64,000 nucleotides of DNA from Neoaquamicrobium sediminum (GTDB taxonomy: Bacteria; Pseudomonadota; Alphaproteobacteria; Rhizobiales; Rhizobiaceae), in NCBI RefSeq assembly GCF_013240295.1, contig NZ_JABETK010000001.1, forward strand, positions 2,046,001-2,110,000. Reading direction: 5' to 3'. Of the stretch, positions 45,694 through 55,631 are shown piece after piece. The first letter of the stretch is position 1, and each line of letters begins with the position of its first letter. A model generated the notes under the pieces. The model saw nothing but the letters and a program-made list of their open reading frames with translations. It was not told the DNA's origin and made no database searches. The translations under genes and the position numbers were made by a program.

Positions 45694-46961
45694 CCCTGGA
45701 GATGTGGCTCACGCTCGCGGCGATCGTGGTGCTGATCGCCATGTCGTTCCTGTTTTCCGGCACGGAGACCGGCATGACCGCGGTATCGCGTGCGCGCCTG
45801 CACTCGCTGGCCAACAGCGGCGACAAGCGCGCAATCCTTGTCGAGCGGCTGATAGAACGCCGCGACCGGCTGGTGGGCGCGCTGCTGATCGGCAACAACC
45901 TCGTCAACATTCTCGCCTCGGCGCTGGCGACTAGCTTGCTGCTTTCGATCTTCGGCCAGAGCGGCGTCGTCTACGCCACGATTGCGATGACGGTCACGCT
46001 GGTGATCTTCTCCGAGATACTGCCGAAGTCGTGGGCGCTGGCCAAGCCGGAGCAGTTTGCGCTTTTCGTGTCGCCGTTCGCCAGATTGGTGGTTCTGTTG
46101 TTCGGCGCGCTGTCGACCGGTGCAAACTGGATCGTGCGTCACCTGCTCTCGCTGTTCGGCGTCAGCCTCGCCCGCGACGATTCGATGCTGTCGGCGCACG
46201 AGGAACTGCGCGGCACAGTCGCCGTGCTTCATCGCGAGGGCTCCGTCGTCAAGCAGGATCGGGACCGCATGGGCGGACTGCTCGACCTGCACGAACTCGA
46301 AGTCTCTGACATCATGATCCACCGCACCAATATGCGCATGGTGAATGCGGATGATCCGTCAGAAACGCTGGTGCGCGAGATCTTGCAGAGCCCGCATACG
46401 CGCATGCCGTTATGGAAGGGTTCGACGGAAAACATCGTCGGCGTGATCCACGCGAAGGATCTGTTGCGTGCGCTCAACGAGGTCGGCAACGACTTTGCCA
46501 AGATCGATATCATGAAGGTGGCGTCTAAGCCCTGGTTCGTGCCCGACACCACGTCCCTGCAGGATCAGCTTAACGCGTTCCTGCGCCGCAAGTCGCATTT
46601 CGCGATCGTCGTCGACGAATATGGCGAAGTGGAAGGGCTGGTGACGCTCGAAGACATCATCGAGGAGATCGTCGGCGAAATCGCCGACGAGCACGATGTC
46701 GAGATGCAGGGCGTGAAGCAGGAGGCCGACGGTTCGGTGGTCGTCGAGGGGTCCGTGCCGATCCGCGATCTCAACCGTGCGCTCGACTGGAACCTGCCCG
46801 ACGAAGAAGCGACCACAATCGCCGGCCTCGTCATTCACGAAACGCAGTCGATCCCGGAGGAGAAGCAGGCCTTCACCTTCCACGGAAAGCGCTTCATCGT
46901 GATGAAACGCGACAAGAACCGCATCACCCGCATCAGGATCAGACCAGCCGAAGGGGCGTAG
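45690..46961 (+). CDS. HlyC/CorC-family transporter-associated protein (CNNM-CBS)
   Basis: Membrane protein of 423 residues. The N-terminal CNNM/DUF21 domain has about three to four helices with SFLFSGTETGMTAVSRARL. Two CBS domains follow (DIMIHRTNM to FAKIDIMK, then FAIVVDEYGEVEGLVTLEDI) and a CorC_HlyC C-terminal domain. Members are implicated in magnesium efflux and cobalt resistance. Its start overlaps the aroB stop, a conserved rhizobial arrangement as far as I recall. Confidence 0.9.
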   Translation: MTLEMWLTLAAIVVLIAMSFLFSGTETGMTAVSRARLHSLANSGDKRAILVERLIERRDRLVGALLIGNNLVNILASALATSLLLSIFGQSGVVYATIAMTVTLVIFSEILPKSWALAKPEQFALFVSPFARLVVLLFGALSTGANWIVRHLLSLFGVSLARDDSMLSAHEELRGTVAVLHREGSVVKQDRDRMGGLLDLHELEVSDIMIHRTNMRMVNADDPSETLVREILQSPHTRMPLWKGSTENIVGVIHAKDLLRALNEVGNDFAKIDIMKVASKPWFVPDTTSLQDQLNAFLRRKSHFAIVVDEYGEVEGLVTLEDIIEEIVGEIADEHDVEMQGVKQEADGSVVVEGSVPIRDLNRALDWNLPDEEATTIAGLVIHETQSIPEEKQAFTFHGKRFIVMKRDKNRITRIRIRPAEGA

Positions 46962-46971
46962 GGGAGCGAGC

Positions 46972-47550
46972 ATGCCCCGACCGAAGCTGCATAGCGACGA
47001 TGAAATCCTCGAAACGGCCCAGGCCGTGCTGTTGCGTAAGGGACCATCGGATTTCACGTTATCGGACGTTGCCGTTGCCGTGGGCCTGTCGCGCGCCGCG
47101 TTAATTCAGCGATTCGGCGACAAGGCCACGCTCCACGCTCTGGTCATGGAACGGATGACGCAGGAAGTTCGCGACTATTTTGTGCAAGCGCCATCCGAGC
47201 CGGGTTTGGGACCGCTGTGGTTCATGCTCAAAGACCTCATTGCCGGGATGGGCACCGGCGAGGGCAGCGAAGCCTATCTCCTGCTTCTGTGGGGCGACGT
47301 CCGCGACCCCGCTCTGCGTGTGCTTGCGAACGAGCGCAACGAACTGGTCAGGGGTGCGATAGAAGTGCGGCTTCCAGCCGGCCCACATGAGCCTTTCAAA
47401 ACGTCGCTGCTTATTCAGGCCGTCATTCAGGGAAGCTGCATGCAGTGGATGGTCGCCCGTGATGGGGACCTCGCTTCGTTCATGACTCAAAGCACCGCCA
47501 ATGTGCTGTCGGTACTGTACCCCGATCAGGAGTTTCCGGCAGCGCCATAG
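46972..47550 (+). CDS. TetR-family transcriptional regulator
   Basis: A 192-residue regulator. The helix-turn-helix is FTLSDVAVAVGLSRAALIQRFGDK, near residues 22-45, with the short ligand domain typical of the class. It begins 10 bases after the CorC stop, so it probably shares that transcript. The next gene, an RlmN/Cfr-like enzyme, has a palindrome inside its promoter, making it the likely target. Confidence 0.85.
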   Translation: MPRPKLHSDDEILETAQAVLLRKGPSDFTLSDVAVAVGLSRAALIQRFGDKATLHALVMERMTQEVRDYFVQAPSEPGLGPLWFMLKDLIAGMGTGEGSEAYLLLLWGDVRDPALRVLANERNELVRGAIEVRLPAGPHEPFKTSLLIQAVIQGSCMQWMVARDGDLASFMTQSTANVLSVLYPDQEFPAAP

Positions 47551-47560
47551 CTACAGCCGC

Positions 47561-47589
47561 TTGAATATAACTTACGCGTCGGTTATTTA
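47561..47589 (+). promoter_or_regulatory. Promoter with nested palindrome before the RlmN/Cfr-like gene
   Basis: TTGAAT (47561-47566) and TATTTA (47584-47589) are 17 bases apart. A 20-base palindrome, ATAACTTACGCGTCGGTTAT (47567-47586, 16 of 20 positions symmetric), fills the spacer. A second inverted repeat, GTCACC-N7-GGTGAC (47600-47618), covers the start codon region. This is classical TetR operator placement. Confidence 0.55.
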
Positions 47590-47610
47590 TGTAGCGATTG
47601 TCACCTATGT

Positions 47611-48675
47611 GTGGTGACGCCGCACGGACCGACCATGCACCTCTCAGAACTCAAGTTGGATGACAGCCTCGAGGGCGGGAGCCCTCGTGTGCATGCTCTC
47701 GACCTCACAGCCAGACAGTTCGATATGCTGGCCGCGGCATATGGCACAACAATAGACTATCGGGACCTGTTCTCACCGCAGCGTGATTTGCCAGGTCGAC
47801 TGCGTGACTGGGCCGACAAATCGGGGATCAGACTACGGAAGCTCTCGACCAGAGCCCGGGAGCGTGGAAGCAGGTCTGAAAAGGTGCTGTTTGGGCTCGA
47901 CGACGGCTATGCGATCGAAACCGTTCTCATTCGCCGCCGCGATGGCATGACTGCTTGTGTTTCCTCACAAGTGGGTTGCGCATTCGCCTGCCGCTTCTGC
48001 GCGTCCGGTCAAGCGGGCCTCAAAAGAAACCTGAGCGCCGGCGAAATCGTCGAGCAGGTCGTCAGAGCCGGCCCCAAGGTCAATCGCATTGTTTTCATGG
48101 GAATCGGCGAACCGCTGAACAACTATGCCAATGTTCTGGATGCAGTACGAATCCTGCGGGACAGGCGCGGCATGGCGCTTCCGACGTCGGGGATAACTGT
48201 CTCGACGATTGGTATTCCCAAGGCTCTGCGAAGCCTTCGCGAGGAGCATCTTGCGATCAATCTGACGATTTCGCTGCACGCGACGACACAGGAGGTGCGG
48301 GATCGCCTCATCCCCGGAGCGCGCAAACATGCCTTGCGCGAGGTGGTCGCCGGCGCGCTTTCATGGGCGCAGCGGCACAACCGTGTGGTGACCTTCGTCT
48401 ATCTCGTTCTGCCGGGCATCAACGATACCCACGCGGATCTGCAGCGGCTGATCTCTATGTTTTCAGGCCGGCCGGCCCGTATCAATCTGATGCGATGGAA
48501 TCCGGTCGACTCGGTCGACCTGGCGCCCACCAGCGATGACCGTCTCCGATTTTTCCGCCAGAAGCTTGAAAGGGCAGGCGTGCCGGTGGTCGTGCGCGAC
48601 ACGCAGGGACGTGACATCGGCGCTGCGTGCGGGCAACTGTGGCTCCGCGACCTTACCGGCATCAGGATAGGCTGA
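47611..48675 (+). CDS. RlmN/Cfr-family radical SAM methyltransferase (non-canonical)
   Basis: Radical SAM enzyme of 354 residues (GTG start; ATG 47635 possible). All catalytic Cys are present: Cys116 in TACVSSQVG, the 4Fe-4S ligands Cys123/127/130 in CAFACRFC, and Cys340 in IGAACGQLW. RlmN methylates A2503 of 23S rRNA (and some tRNAs) at C2; Cfr methylates C8 and confers ribosomal antibiotic resistance. The cluster loop CAFACRFCASGQ differs from typical RlmN, which has CTLTCSFCHTGTQ. It is probably a second copy, with a dedicated TetR regulator. Which carbon is methylated cannot be told. Confidence 0.8.
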   Translation: MVTPHGPTMHLSELKLDDSLEGGSPRVHALDLTARQFDMLAAAYGTTIDYRDLFSPQRDLPGRLRDWADKSGIRLRKLSTRARERGSRSEKVLFGLDDGYAIETVLIRRRDGMTACVSSQVGCAFACRFCASGQAGLKRNLSAGEIVEQVVRAGPKVNRIVFMGIGEPLNNYANVLDAVRILRDRRGMALPTSGITVSTIGIPKALRSLREEHLAINLTISLHATTQEVRDRLIPGARKHALREVVAGALSWAQRHNRVVTFVYLVLPGINDTHADLQRLISMFSGRPARINLMRWNPVDSVDLAPTSDDRLRFFRQKLERAGVPVVVRDTQGRDIGAACGQLWLRDLTGIRIG

Positions 48676-48681
48676 CGGGCT

Positions 48682-48984
48682 TCACCATCGCGTCTTTTCG
48701 CCCGGCGCCGCGGGCTCGATCGCGAGCGCGTGGACGCTTGCAGCCAGCTCATCGGCCAGGAGCGCGTTGACTGCGCGGTGACGCTCTATCCTGCTCATCT
48801 TTGCGAAGGCCTCTGCCACGATACGGACACGGAAATGGGTTTCACCCGTGCCGTCGAACGTCTCGTGGTGGCCGGACTCCGTATGGTGGTGTCCCGCGTG
48901 CAGGTGGCTCTCGTTGATGACGGCGAGGCGTTCCGGTGAAAAGGCCGCGGCAAGCTTCGCTTCGATCGTGGACTGGATGGACAA
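48682..48984 (-). CDS. BolA-family protein
   Basis: A 100-residue BolA-like protein that, with monothiol glutaredoxins, handles Fe-S clusters or regulates transcription. The family core spans AFSPERLAVINESHLHAGHH to FRVRIVAEAFAKMSRIERHR, with the conserved late segment VNALLADEL and VHALAIEP. A His-rich stretch (HAGHHHTESGHHE) could bind metal. It converges with the radical SAM gene and is divergent from the J-domain gene. Confidence 0.9.
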   Translation of the reverse strand: MSIQSTIEAKLAAAFSPERLAVINESHLHAGHHHTESGHHETFDGTGETHFRVRIVAEAFAKMSRIERHRAVNALLADELAASVHALAIEPAAPGEKTRW

Positions 48985-49131
48985 GGTCGGTTTCCTTCAC
49001 CATATGAGGACGGTTCCGCACCGCCGACATCGTTTCGATTCATGCGGTTGGGGGATGATCCCGCAAATGTCAATTCTTGTATCGCACTGCGAAGAGACCA
49101 TAATCGTCTGGCTGCTTCGGCTCAGGAACGG

Positions 49132-49749
49132 ATGAAACCGTATTCAAAATATTTCGAGAAGATCAAAGTCCGCCGCGACCCGCAGGCGGAGCTGAAGTCG
49201 CACGCGCCCATATGTCAGTGGGATGGTTGCGAGGAGGCGGGCACCCATCGCGCACCCGTGGGCCGCATGCGCGAGGGCGAATATTTCCAGTTCTGCTTCA
49301 ACCATGTGCGCGAATACAACAAGGGTTTCAACTACTTCTCGGGGCTGGCCGACAGCGAGGTAGCGCGCTACCAGAAGGAAGCGATGACGGGCCACCGGCC
49401 GACTTGGAAACTGGGCGTCAACGGTCATGCACGCTCCACGCCAGACTACGCGCAGAAGCGCTCGGGTGCGGCGGGCTATTACAATCGGGTGCGCGATCCG
49501 TTCGGCATGTTCGGCGGCGAGCCGGATCCGGAGCGTCCGCGGACGCGCAAGCTGAAAACGCTTGAGGCCAAGGCGCTGGAAACGCTTGGACTTGAGGCCA
49601 GCGCGACTGGCGCGGCCATAAAGTCGCGCTATAAGGAGCTCGTGAAGCGCCACCATCCGGATGCGAATGGCGGCGACAGGGGTTCGGAAGACCGGTTTCG
49701 CGATGTTCTTCAAGCTTACCGCGTGCTCAAACAAGCAGGTTTGTGTTAG
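49132..49749 (+). CDS. J-domain (DnaJ-like) protein
   Basis: A 205-residue co-chaperone-like protein. The N-terminal half holds two CxxxC-like sites (ICQWDGCEEAGTH and FQFCFNHVREY), and the C-terminal J domain (about 140-205) has the essential HPD in LVKRHHPDANGG. ATG 49132 is preceded by AGGAA; an in-frame ATG at 49042 is less likely. This gene commonly sits between bolA and cobS in rhizobia (from memory). Its DnaK client is unknown. Confidence 0.87.
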   Translation: MKPYSKYFEKIKVRRDPQAELKSHAPICQWDGCEEAGTHRAPVGRMREGEYFQFCFNHVREYNKGFNYFSGLADSEVARYQKEAMTGHRPTWKLGVNGHARSTPDYAQKRSGAAGYYNRVRDPFGMFGGEPDPERPRTRKLKTLEAKALETLGLEASATGAAIKSRYKELVKRHHPDANGGDRGSEDRFRDVLQAYRVLKQAGLC

Positions 49750-49824
49750 CGACGCGGTCTGCTAAAGACGGCCCCCGAAGATGACAGGAACACTGGCGGC
49801 AGCGTTGCTTCCGCGTGTGGAGGC

Positions 49825-50814
49825 ATGATGAACAAGCACGATCGCGACATCGCAAACCTTCCCGACACCACCGTCTCGGTGAAGGACACTTTCGGTTTCG
49901 AGTCCTCGATGGTGGTGCCGGCCTATTCGGACGCCAACGAACATGTGCCGGACGTCGATCCGGACTATCTGTTCGACCGTCAGACCACGCTCGCCATCCT
50001 CTCGGGCTTTGCCTACAACCGCCGCGTGATGGTCTCCGGCTATCACGGCACAGGCAAGTCGACCCATATTGAGCAGGTCGCGGCGCGGTTGAACTGGCCC
50101 TGCGTACGCATCAACCTCGACAGCCATGTCAGCCGTATCGACCTCGTCGGCAAGGACGCCATCGTCGTCAAGGAAGGCATGCAGGTCACGGAATTCCGTG
50201 ATGGCATCCTGCCTTGGGCCTATCAGCACAATGTCGCGCTGGTCTTCGACGAGTACGACGCCGGCCGGCCCGACGTGATGTTCGTCATCCAGCGTGTGCT
50301 GGAATCGTCCGGCCGCCTGACGCTTCTCGATCAGAGCCGCGTCATTCGTCCGCACCCGGCATTCCGCCTGTTCGCCACCGCCAATACGGTCGGCCTCGGC
50401 GACACGACCGGCCTCTATCACGGCACGCAGCAGATCAACCAGGCGCAGATGGACCGCTGGTCCATCGTCACCACGCTCAACTACCTGCCGCATGACAACG
50501 AGGTCGAGATCGTCCTGGCGAAGGCCAAGCACTTCCGCACCGAGAAGGGGCGCGACATCGTCAACAAGATGGTGCGGGTCGCTGACATGACGCGGTCCGC
50601 CTTCATCAATGGCGATCTGTCGACCGTTATGAGCCCGCGTACGGTCATCATGTGGTCCGAGAACGCCGAGATATTCAACGATGTCGGCTTTGCCTTCCGC
50701 CTCACATTCCTGAACAAGTGCGACGAGCTGGAGCGCGCCGTCGTGGCCGAGTTCTATCAGCGCGCCTTCGGCGAGGAATTGCCGGAAAGCGCTGCAAACG
50801 TGGTGCTGGGGTAG
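49825..50814 (+). CDS. cobS: Cobaltochelatase subunit CobS
   Basis: AAA+ subunit of the aerobic CobNST cobaltochelatase, which inserts cobalt into hydrogenobyrinate a,c-diamide for vitamin B12. The 329-residue product has Walker [10 protein letters not shown] and Walker [11 protein letters not shown]. It starts with tandem ATGs (49825 or 49828). CobT follows 3 bases later. CobN is not in the window. Confidence 0.95.
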   Translation: MMNKHDRDIANLPDTTVSVKDTFGFESSMVVPAYSDANEHVPDVDPDYLFDRQTTLAILSGFAYNRRVMVSGYHGTGKSTHIEQVAARLNWPCVRINLDSHVSRIDLVGKDAIVVKEGMQVTEFRDGILPWAYQHNVALVFDEYDAGRPDVMFVIQRVLESSGRLTLLDQSRVIRPHPAFRLFATANTVGLGDTTGLYHGTQQINQAQMDRWSIVTTLNYLPHDNEVEIVLAKAKHFRTEKGRDIVNKMVRVADMTRSAFINGDLSTVMSPRTVIMWSENAEIFNDVGFAFRLTFLNKCDELERAVVAEFYQRAFGEELPESAANVVLG

Positions 50815-50817
50815 CCG

Positions 50818-52710
50818 TTGGCGGGCCCAGGCGACAATACGCGCAACAAGCCCGGCAAGGGCGGCGACACCGACGCGTTCAAGCGGGCGGTGTCGGTCTG
50901 CATGCGCGCGCTTGCCGGTGACGGTGAGCTCGAAGTCGCCTTTGCCAAGGAGAAGCCGGCGCTGGCAGGCTCGCGCGCGCGCCTGCCCGACCTGCCCAAG
51001 AAGGCTTCGGCCGCAGACATTGCCGTCACGCGTGGGCTCGGCGATTCGATGGCGCTGCGCCGCGCCTGTCACGATCCCCGCGTCCATACGCGCCTTGCGC
51101 CCGAGGGCAAGCAGGCGCGCGCCATCTTCGACGCCGTCGAGCAGGCACGTGTAGAGGCGATCGGCAGCCGGGCGATGCAAGGCGTGGCCGACAATATCGG
51201 CTCGATGCTGGAAGACAAATACGCCAAGGCAAACCTCGCCGACGTCGCCGACCAGGCCGACGCACCGCTGGAGGAAGCCATCGCGCTGATGGTGCGCGAG
51301 AAGCTGACTGGCCGTGAAGCGCCGCGCAGCGGCCAGCGCGTCGTCGATCTCTGGCGCAAGTGGATCGACGACAAGGCCGGCGGCGACATTGCCGGGCTCG
51401 CCGACAAGCTGGACGACCAGCAGGCCTTTGCCCGCGTCGTGCGCGAGATGCTCGCCTCGATGGAAATGGCCGAGGAGCTGGGCGAGGACGAGCAGAGCCA
51501 GGAATCGGAAGACGAAGAAAACGAGCCGCAGGGCGAGGAAAGCAGCGAGCAGGGCGGCGAGGACGATTCAGGCTCCGAGCAGTCGCAGGCCGAGGAAAGC
51601 GACAGCGCCAGCGAGGATGAGGAGACCGGCGAAACGGAATCCTCGGAAGCCAGCGCCGACGAGCTTTCCGATGACGAGGACCTCGACGCCGAGACGCCGG
51701 GCGAAGCCAAGCGGCAGGACAACCCCTTCGCGAACCTGCCCAAGGAGATCGATTACAAGATCTTCACCGGCGCGTTCGACGAGACGGTCGGGGCCGAGGA
51801 GCTTTGCGACGAAGAGGAGCTGGAGCGCCTGCGCGCCTTCCTCGACAAGCAGCTCGCCAATCTGCAGGGCGTGGTCGGCCGGCTTGCGAACCGCCTCCAG
51901 CGCCGCCTGATGGCGCAGCAGAACCGCTCCTGGGACTTCGATCTGGAAGAGGGTGTCCTTGATACTGCGCGTCTGATGCGTGTCGTTATCGACCCGATGC
52001 AGCCGCTCTCATTCAAGTGGGAGCGCGACACCCAGTTCCGCGACACGGTGGTCACGCTGGTGCTCGACAATTCGGGCTCCATGCGCGGTCGCCCGATCAC
52101 CGTCGCCGCCACTTGCGCCGATATTTTGGCGCGCACTCTGGAGCGCTGCGGCGTTTCGGTGGAAATCCTCGGCTTCACCACCCGCGCCTGGAAGGGCGGA
52201 CAGTCGCGCGAGAAGTGGCTCAAGGAAGGTAAGCCCGCCAATCCGGGTCGGCTCAACGACCTGCGTCATATCATCTACAAGTCGGCGGACGCGCCCTGGC
52301 GGCGCGCCCGGCGCAATCTCGGCCTGATGATGCGCGAGGGCTTGCTGAAGGAGAATATCGACGGCGAGGCGCTTTTGTGGGCGCATCAGCGGCTGATCGC
52401 GCGGCCCGAGCAGCGCAAGATCCTGATGATGATCTCGGACGGCGCGCCGGTCGACGATTCCACGCTGTCGGTCAATCCGGGCAATTATCTGGAGCGGCAT
52501 CTGCGCGCCGTGATCGAGCTGATCGAGACGCGTTCGCCGGTGGAGCTTCTGGCGATCGGCATCGGCCACGACGTGACGCGCTACTATCGCCGCGCCGTGA
52601 CCATCGTCGATGCGGAAGAACTGGCCGGCGCCATGACCGAGCAGCTTGCCGCACTGTTCGGCGAAGAAAACCAGCGCGATGCGCGGCGTGTCGCCCGTCG
52701 CGGGCGATGA
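50818..52710 (+). CDS. cobT: Cobaltochelatase subunit CobT
   Basis: Partner of CobS in the ATP-driven chelatase ring, 630 residues. The middle (about 220-300) is a very acidic Glu/Asp/Ser linker. The C-terminal von Willebrand A domain has the MIDAS motif DNSGSM in [13 protein letters not shown]. It starts with TTG and its stop overlaps the next ATG (ATGA). Confidence 0.95.
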   Translation: MAGPGDNTRNKPGKGGDTDAFKRAVSVCMRALAGDGELEVAFAKEKPALAGSRARLPDLPKKASAADIAVTRGLGDSMALRRACHDPRVHTRLAPEGKQARAIFDAVEQARVEAIGSRAMQGVADNIGSMLEDKYAKANLADVADQADAPLEEAIALMVREKLTGREAPRSGQRVVDLWRKWIDDKAGGDIAGLADKLDDQQAFARVVREMLASMEMAEELGEDEQSQESEDEENEPQGEESSEQGGEDDSGSEQSQAEESDSASEDEETGETESSEASADELSDDEDLDAETPGEAKRQDNPFANLPKEIDYKIFTGAFDETVGAEELCDEEELERLRAFLDKQLANLQGVVGRLANRLQRRLMAQQNRSWDFDLEEGVLDTARLMRVVIDPMQPLSFKWERDTQFRDTVVTLVLDNSGSMRGRPITVAATCADILARTLERCGVSVEILGFTTRAWKGGQSREKWLKEGKPANPGRLNDLRHIIYKSADAPWRRARRNLGLMMREGLLKENIDGEALLWAHQRLIARPEQRKILMMISDGAPVDDSTLSVNPGNYLERHLRAVIELIETRSPVELLAIGIGHDVTRYYRRAVTIVDAEELAGAMTEQLAALFGEENQRDARRVARRGR

Positions 52711-53708
52711 GGCGTTTTCACGCGGCGCTTGGCGCCGTGCTGTTGTTTCTGACAGGCGGAGCGGGCCATGCGCAGGAAGGCGCACCCGAACCCGTCGAGC
52801 TCCAGAGTTCCCAGATCACGCGGTTCGCGCTCGGCTCGGCCGAGACACGTTTCGGGTCGCTCGAATTCGTTGGCGGGCTCGAGCTGAGCGCGCAGGATCG
52901 CCGTTTCGGCCAGTTTTCCGGTATGCGCTTTCTGTCGGCGGGAAGCGTGTTTCTCGGCGTTGCCGATCACGGTTACTGGTTCCGCGGGCGCATCGAGCGC
53001 GACGGCGCTCATGTGCCGGTACGTGTCAGCGATTTCAGCCTGCAGGCGATGGTCGACGCCAACGGGAATATCGTGGACGCAAAGGAAGACAAGGATGCCG
53101 AGGGCCTGGAGGTCCATGACGGCATCGCCACGGTCGCCTTCGAGCGCGATGCGCGCATCGTCGAATATGCCATAGGCCCGGATGGGATGGCCGGCCCGCT
53201 GCGCGAGATCGACTTCGTCGTGCCGCGCCACGAGCTGCGCTACAATCAGGGCTTCGAGACCGTCGCGCGCGCACCCGATGACAGCGCGCTCGCCGGAGCC
53301 CGCATCGTGGTCGCAGAACGCAGCATCGATACCGAAGGCAACATCTTCGCCGCGATTGTCGAGGGTCCGCAGCGTGGCATCTTCAAGGTTCTGCGCAGCG
53401 ACGATTTCGACGTCACCGACGGGGCATTCCTGCCCGGCGGCGACCTTCTGCTTCTGGAGCGACGCTTCTCGATCGCACAGGGCGTGGCGATGCGGCTGCG
53501 ACGGATCGAGGCGGCAAGCCTCATGCCGGATGCGTTGGTCGACGGCACCGTATTGATGCAGGCCGATCTCGCCTACAGGATCGACAACATGGAAGCGCTG
53601 GACGTCTGGCAGCGCGAGGACGGCGAGACGATCATCTCGCTCGTCTCCGACGACAATCAGTCCTTCCTGCAAAGGACCATCTATTTGGAGTTCCGCCTGC
53701 TGGACTAG
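52707..53708 (+). CDS. Esterase-like activity of phytase family protein
   Basis: Secreted beta-propeller protein of 333 residues. The signal peptide is [20 protein letters not shown]. The phytase-like family features include [39 protein letters not shown] and [14 protein letters not shown]. Family members show phytase or esterase activity in a few cases only. It overlaps cobT by 4 bases, but a link to cobalamin synthesis is not evident. Confidence 0.85.
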   Translation: MRRFHAALGAVLLFLTGGAGHAQEGAPEPVELQSSQITRFALGSAETRFGSLEFVGGLELSAQDRRFGQFSGMRFLSAGSVFLGVADHGYWFRGRIERDGAHVPVRVSDFSLQAMVDANGNIVDAKEDKDAEGLEVHDGIATVAFERDARIVEYAIGPDGMAGPLREIDFVVPRHELRYNQGFETVARAPDDSALAGARIVVAERSIDTEGNIFAAIVEGPQRGIFKVLRSDDFDVTDGAFLPGGDLLLLERRFSIAQGVAMRLRRIEAASLMPDALVDGTVLMQADLAYRIDNMEALDVWQREDGETIISLVSDDNQSFLQRTIYLEFRLLD

Positions 53709-53711
53709 GTT

Positions 53712-53892
53712 GTGCGTCCTTCGAGGCTCGCTCCGCTCGCACCTCAGGATGAGGACTGTAGTGCATCGCTCCTGCATGATGGTGGGTTCGAGGGTGGTCT
53801 TGTCGGCCTTTATCGAGCCCACCGCGAGCGGGTTCGATCAAACCACATCCCTCATCCTGAGGTGCGAGCGGAGCGAGCCTCGAAGGACGCAC
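53712..53892. repeat. Inverted-repeat intergenic element (RIME-like)
   Basis: Two perfect 43-base arms in opposite orientation (53712-53754 and 53850-53892), both carrying GAGGCTCGCTCCGCTCGCAC with its own internal symmetry, flank 95 bases of unrelated sequence. The CCTCATCCTGAGG and TCGAAGGACGCAC ends are typical of mosaic repeats in rhizobial intergenic regions. Located 3' of the phytase-like gene and 3' of cpdR, it could act as a bidirectional transcription stop. Confidence 0.85.
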
Positions 53893-53914
53893 CAAAGCCA
53901 AGGCCGCTGTGCCG

Positions 53915-54277
53915 CTACTGCAGCGCCCTTTGCACCTTGGTCCTGATCTCGTTGAGCGTGAACGGTTTCGGCACGACGTCGATGATGATGTCGGCAAGGT
54001 CCGCGGCGCGTTCGCGTTGCTCGGCATAGCCGGTCATCAGCAGGATCCTGAGACCCGGGAATTCGCTGGCGGCGCGCTTGGCCATCTCGATGCCGTCCAT
54101 GGCAGGCATGCGGATGTCGGAGAGTACGAGGTCGTAGCCGCCATCGGCGCTGCGGATCGATTCGAGCCCGAGATCGCCGTCTTCGGCAGTCTCGACCTCA
54201 TGGCCGCCGGCCGCGATGGCGCGTGCGGTGAAGGCGCGCACGGATTCGTCATCCTCGACGATCAGTATCCTGGCCAT
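53915..54277 (-). CDS. cpdR: CpdR response regulator
   Basis: Receiver-only protein of 120 residues that, when unphosphorylated, primes ClpXP to degrade cell-cycle substrates. Phosphoacceptor Asp54 lies in LVLSDIRMPAMDGIEMAKRA. The C-terminal stretch TGYAEQRERAADLADIIIDV followed by VPKPFTLNEIRTKVQ is nearly diagnostic of CpdR. hpt lies 3 bases upstream. Confidence 0.92.
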   Translation of the reverse strand: MARILIVEDDESVRAFTARAIAAGGHEVETAEDGDLGLESIRSADGGYDLVLSDIRMPAMDGIEMAKRAASEFPGLRILLMTGYAEQRERAADLADIIIDVVPKPFTLNEIRTKVQRALQ

Positions 54278-54280
54278 GCC

Positions 54281-54823
54281 TCAGGCGTCTCCCTTGACCA
54301 CGCCGACAAACGGCAGCTCGCGAAAGGCGTGCGCGACGTCCATGCCGTATCCGACCACGAAATAGTCGGGGCAGTCGAAGCCGACGAAGTCGGCCGTCAG
54401 GTCGGTCTGGCGCTTGCTGTGCTTGTCGAGCAACACGGCGATCGAGACGCTCTTCGCCCCGCGCGACATCATCAGTTCGCGTGTGAACTTCAGCGTCTTG
54501 CCCGATTCGAGAATGTCGTCGATCAGAAGCACGTCGCGGCCGGCGACTTCGTTGTCGATGTCGCGCAGCACCTTCACCTCGCCGGAGGTGGTTCCGGTGC
54601 CGTAGCTGGAGATGAAGATGAACTCGACTTCCGGCGACAGCCCGGTGTCGTGCATGGCGCGAATCAGGTCGGCCGCAAAGATGAACGAGCCCTTGAGGAT
54701 CGAGATGACCAGCAGGTCCTCATAGTCGCGCTCGGCGATTTCCTTGGCCAGTTCCAGATTGCGTCGTGCGATGGCCGAGGCGCTGAACAGAACCTCGATT
54801 TCCTTGCCGCGTACCACAGGCAT
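54281..54823 (-). CDS. hpt: Hypoxanthine phosphoribosyltransferase
   Basis: Purine salvage enzyme of 180 residues that joins hypoxanthine or guanine to PRPP. The PRPP-binding loop is VLLIDDILESGKTL, the early loop is VISILKGSFIFAADLIR, and the late segment is FVVGYGMD. The start overlaps the stop of the upstream DUF gene by one base. The cpdR-hpt neighbour pair is seen in other alphaproteobacteria. Confidence 0.93.
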   Translation of the reverse strand: MPVVRGKEIEVLFSASAIARRNLELAKEIAERDYEDLLVISILKGSFIFAADLIRAMHDTGLSPEVEFIFISSYGTGTTSGEVKVLRDIDNEVAGRDVLLIDDILESGKTLKFTRELMMSRGAKSVSIAVLLDKHSKRQTDLTADFVGFDCPDYFVVGYGMDVAHAFRELPFVGVVKGDA

Positions 54824-55449
54824 CAGCGGTTACCTTCCCGGAAGCTGACCGAAACGGATTTCACGCCGTACCTAGGTGCCTCCAGGCGGCTCGAAAAGGA
54901 GTAGCGGTCGCCTGGCTGCAGTTCGGCGCCGTTTGTCCCCAGAAAATAGTGCGTTGCCGCGCCTTTGTTATCGGTGACCATGATTTCGATCGGCGGCACC
55001 GGACTGGCGCTCCCGCCGTGGTTTTCGGCAAGTCCGTCGATGAACAGCACATCGCGACCGTCACGGTTCTCGATCCGGCTCTTGACCTCGCCGATCCGCA
55101 GCGGCTGCAGCCGCTCGGAAGGGGCGGGAAGCACGACGTTGCGCACAAGCGCATGGCCGCCGGAAATCCAGAAGGCGAGGATGACAAGGGTGAGACCGAA
55201 AGACCAGAAGAGGGGCCCGCCCTGCCTGCCGCGCGGTTCATCCTGCGCGGCGGCGATATCGGCCTTGAGAAAATCCATGCCTGTTGCCGGCGCGACAGGC
55301 TCGAAGCCGCGCGGACTGGCATTTGCCGGACCGTCAACCGTTTCGTATTCCGCGTCCGTGACATCGGCCTTGCGCACGTTTCCGCTGCGTATGGCCTCGC
55401 CTGTCATGATTTCGCCGGAAACCGGGCGTGCCTTGTCGTCCTCGTTCAT
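54823..55449 (-). CDS. DUF3426-like single-pass membrane protein
   Basis: A 208-residue protein with a charged cytoplasmic N-terminus, one membrane helix (about 80-102, FWSFGLTLVILAFWISGGHA) and a periplasmic C-terminal beta domain resembling DUF3426 (VLFIDGLAENHGG to LQPGDRYSFSSRLEAP). Relatives next to ftsEX often carry an N-terminal MJ0042 zinc finger; no such Cys-rich segment is found here or in the 180 bases upstream. Confidence 0.75.
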   Translation of the reverse strand: MNEDDKARPVSGEIMTGEAIRSGNVRKADVTDAEYETVDGPANASPRGFEPVAPATGMDFLKADIAAAQDEPRGRQGGPLFWSFGLTLVILAFWISGGHALVRNVVLPAPSERLQPLRIGEVKSRIENRDGRDVLFIDGLAENHGGSASPVPPIEIMVTDNKGAATHYFLGTNGAELQPGDRYSFSSRLEAPRYGVKSVSVSFREGNR

Positions 55450-55631
55450 GCGGCCGGCCGTCCTTTAGCGTGGTGCTCCTGCAGGCAGTAGACCGAAATG
55501 GTTAATGCTTCGCTGCGGAAACACCCTTCAGACGTGGAATTTAACCCGGCCTTAACCATGCCGATGGATGTTCGGGCTTGCCCCGTTCCGCCGAAACGCA
55601 ACCGGCCAATCGCAAGACGTAAGGACTCCCG

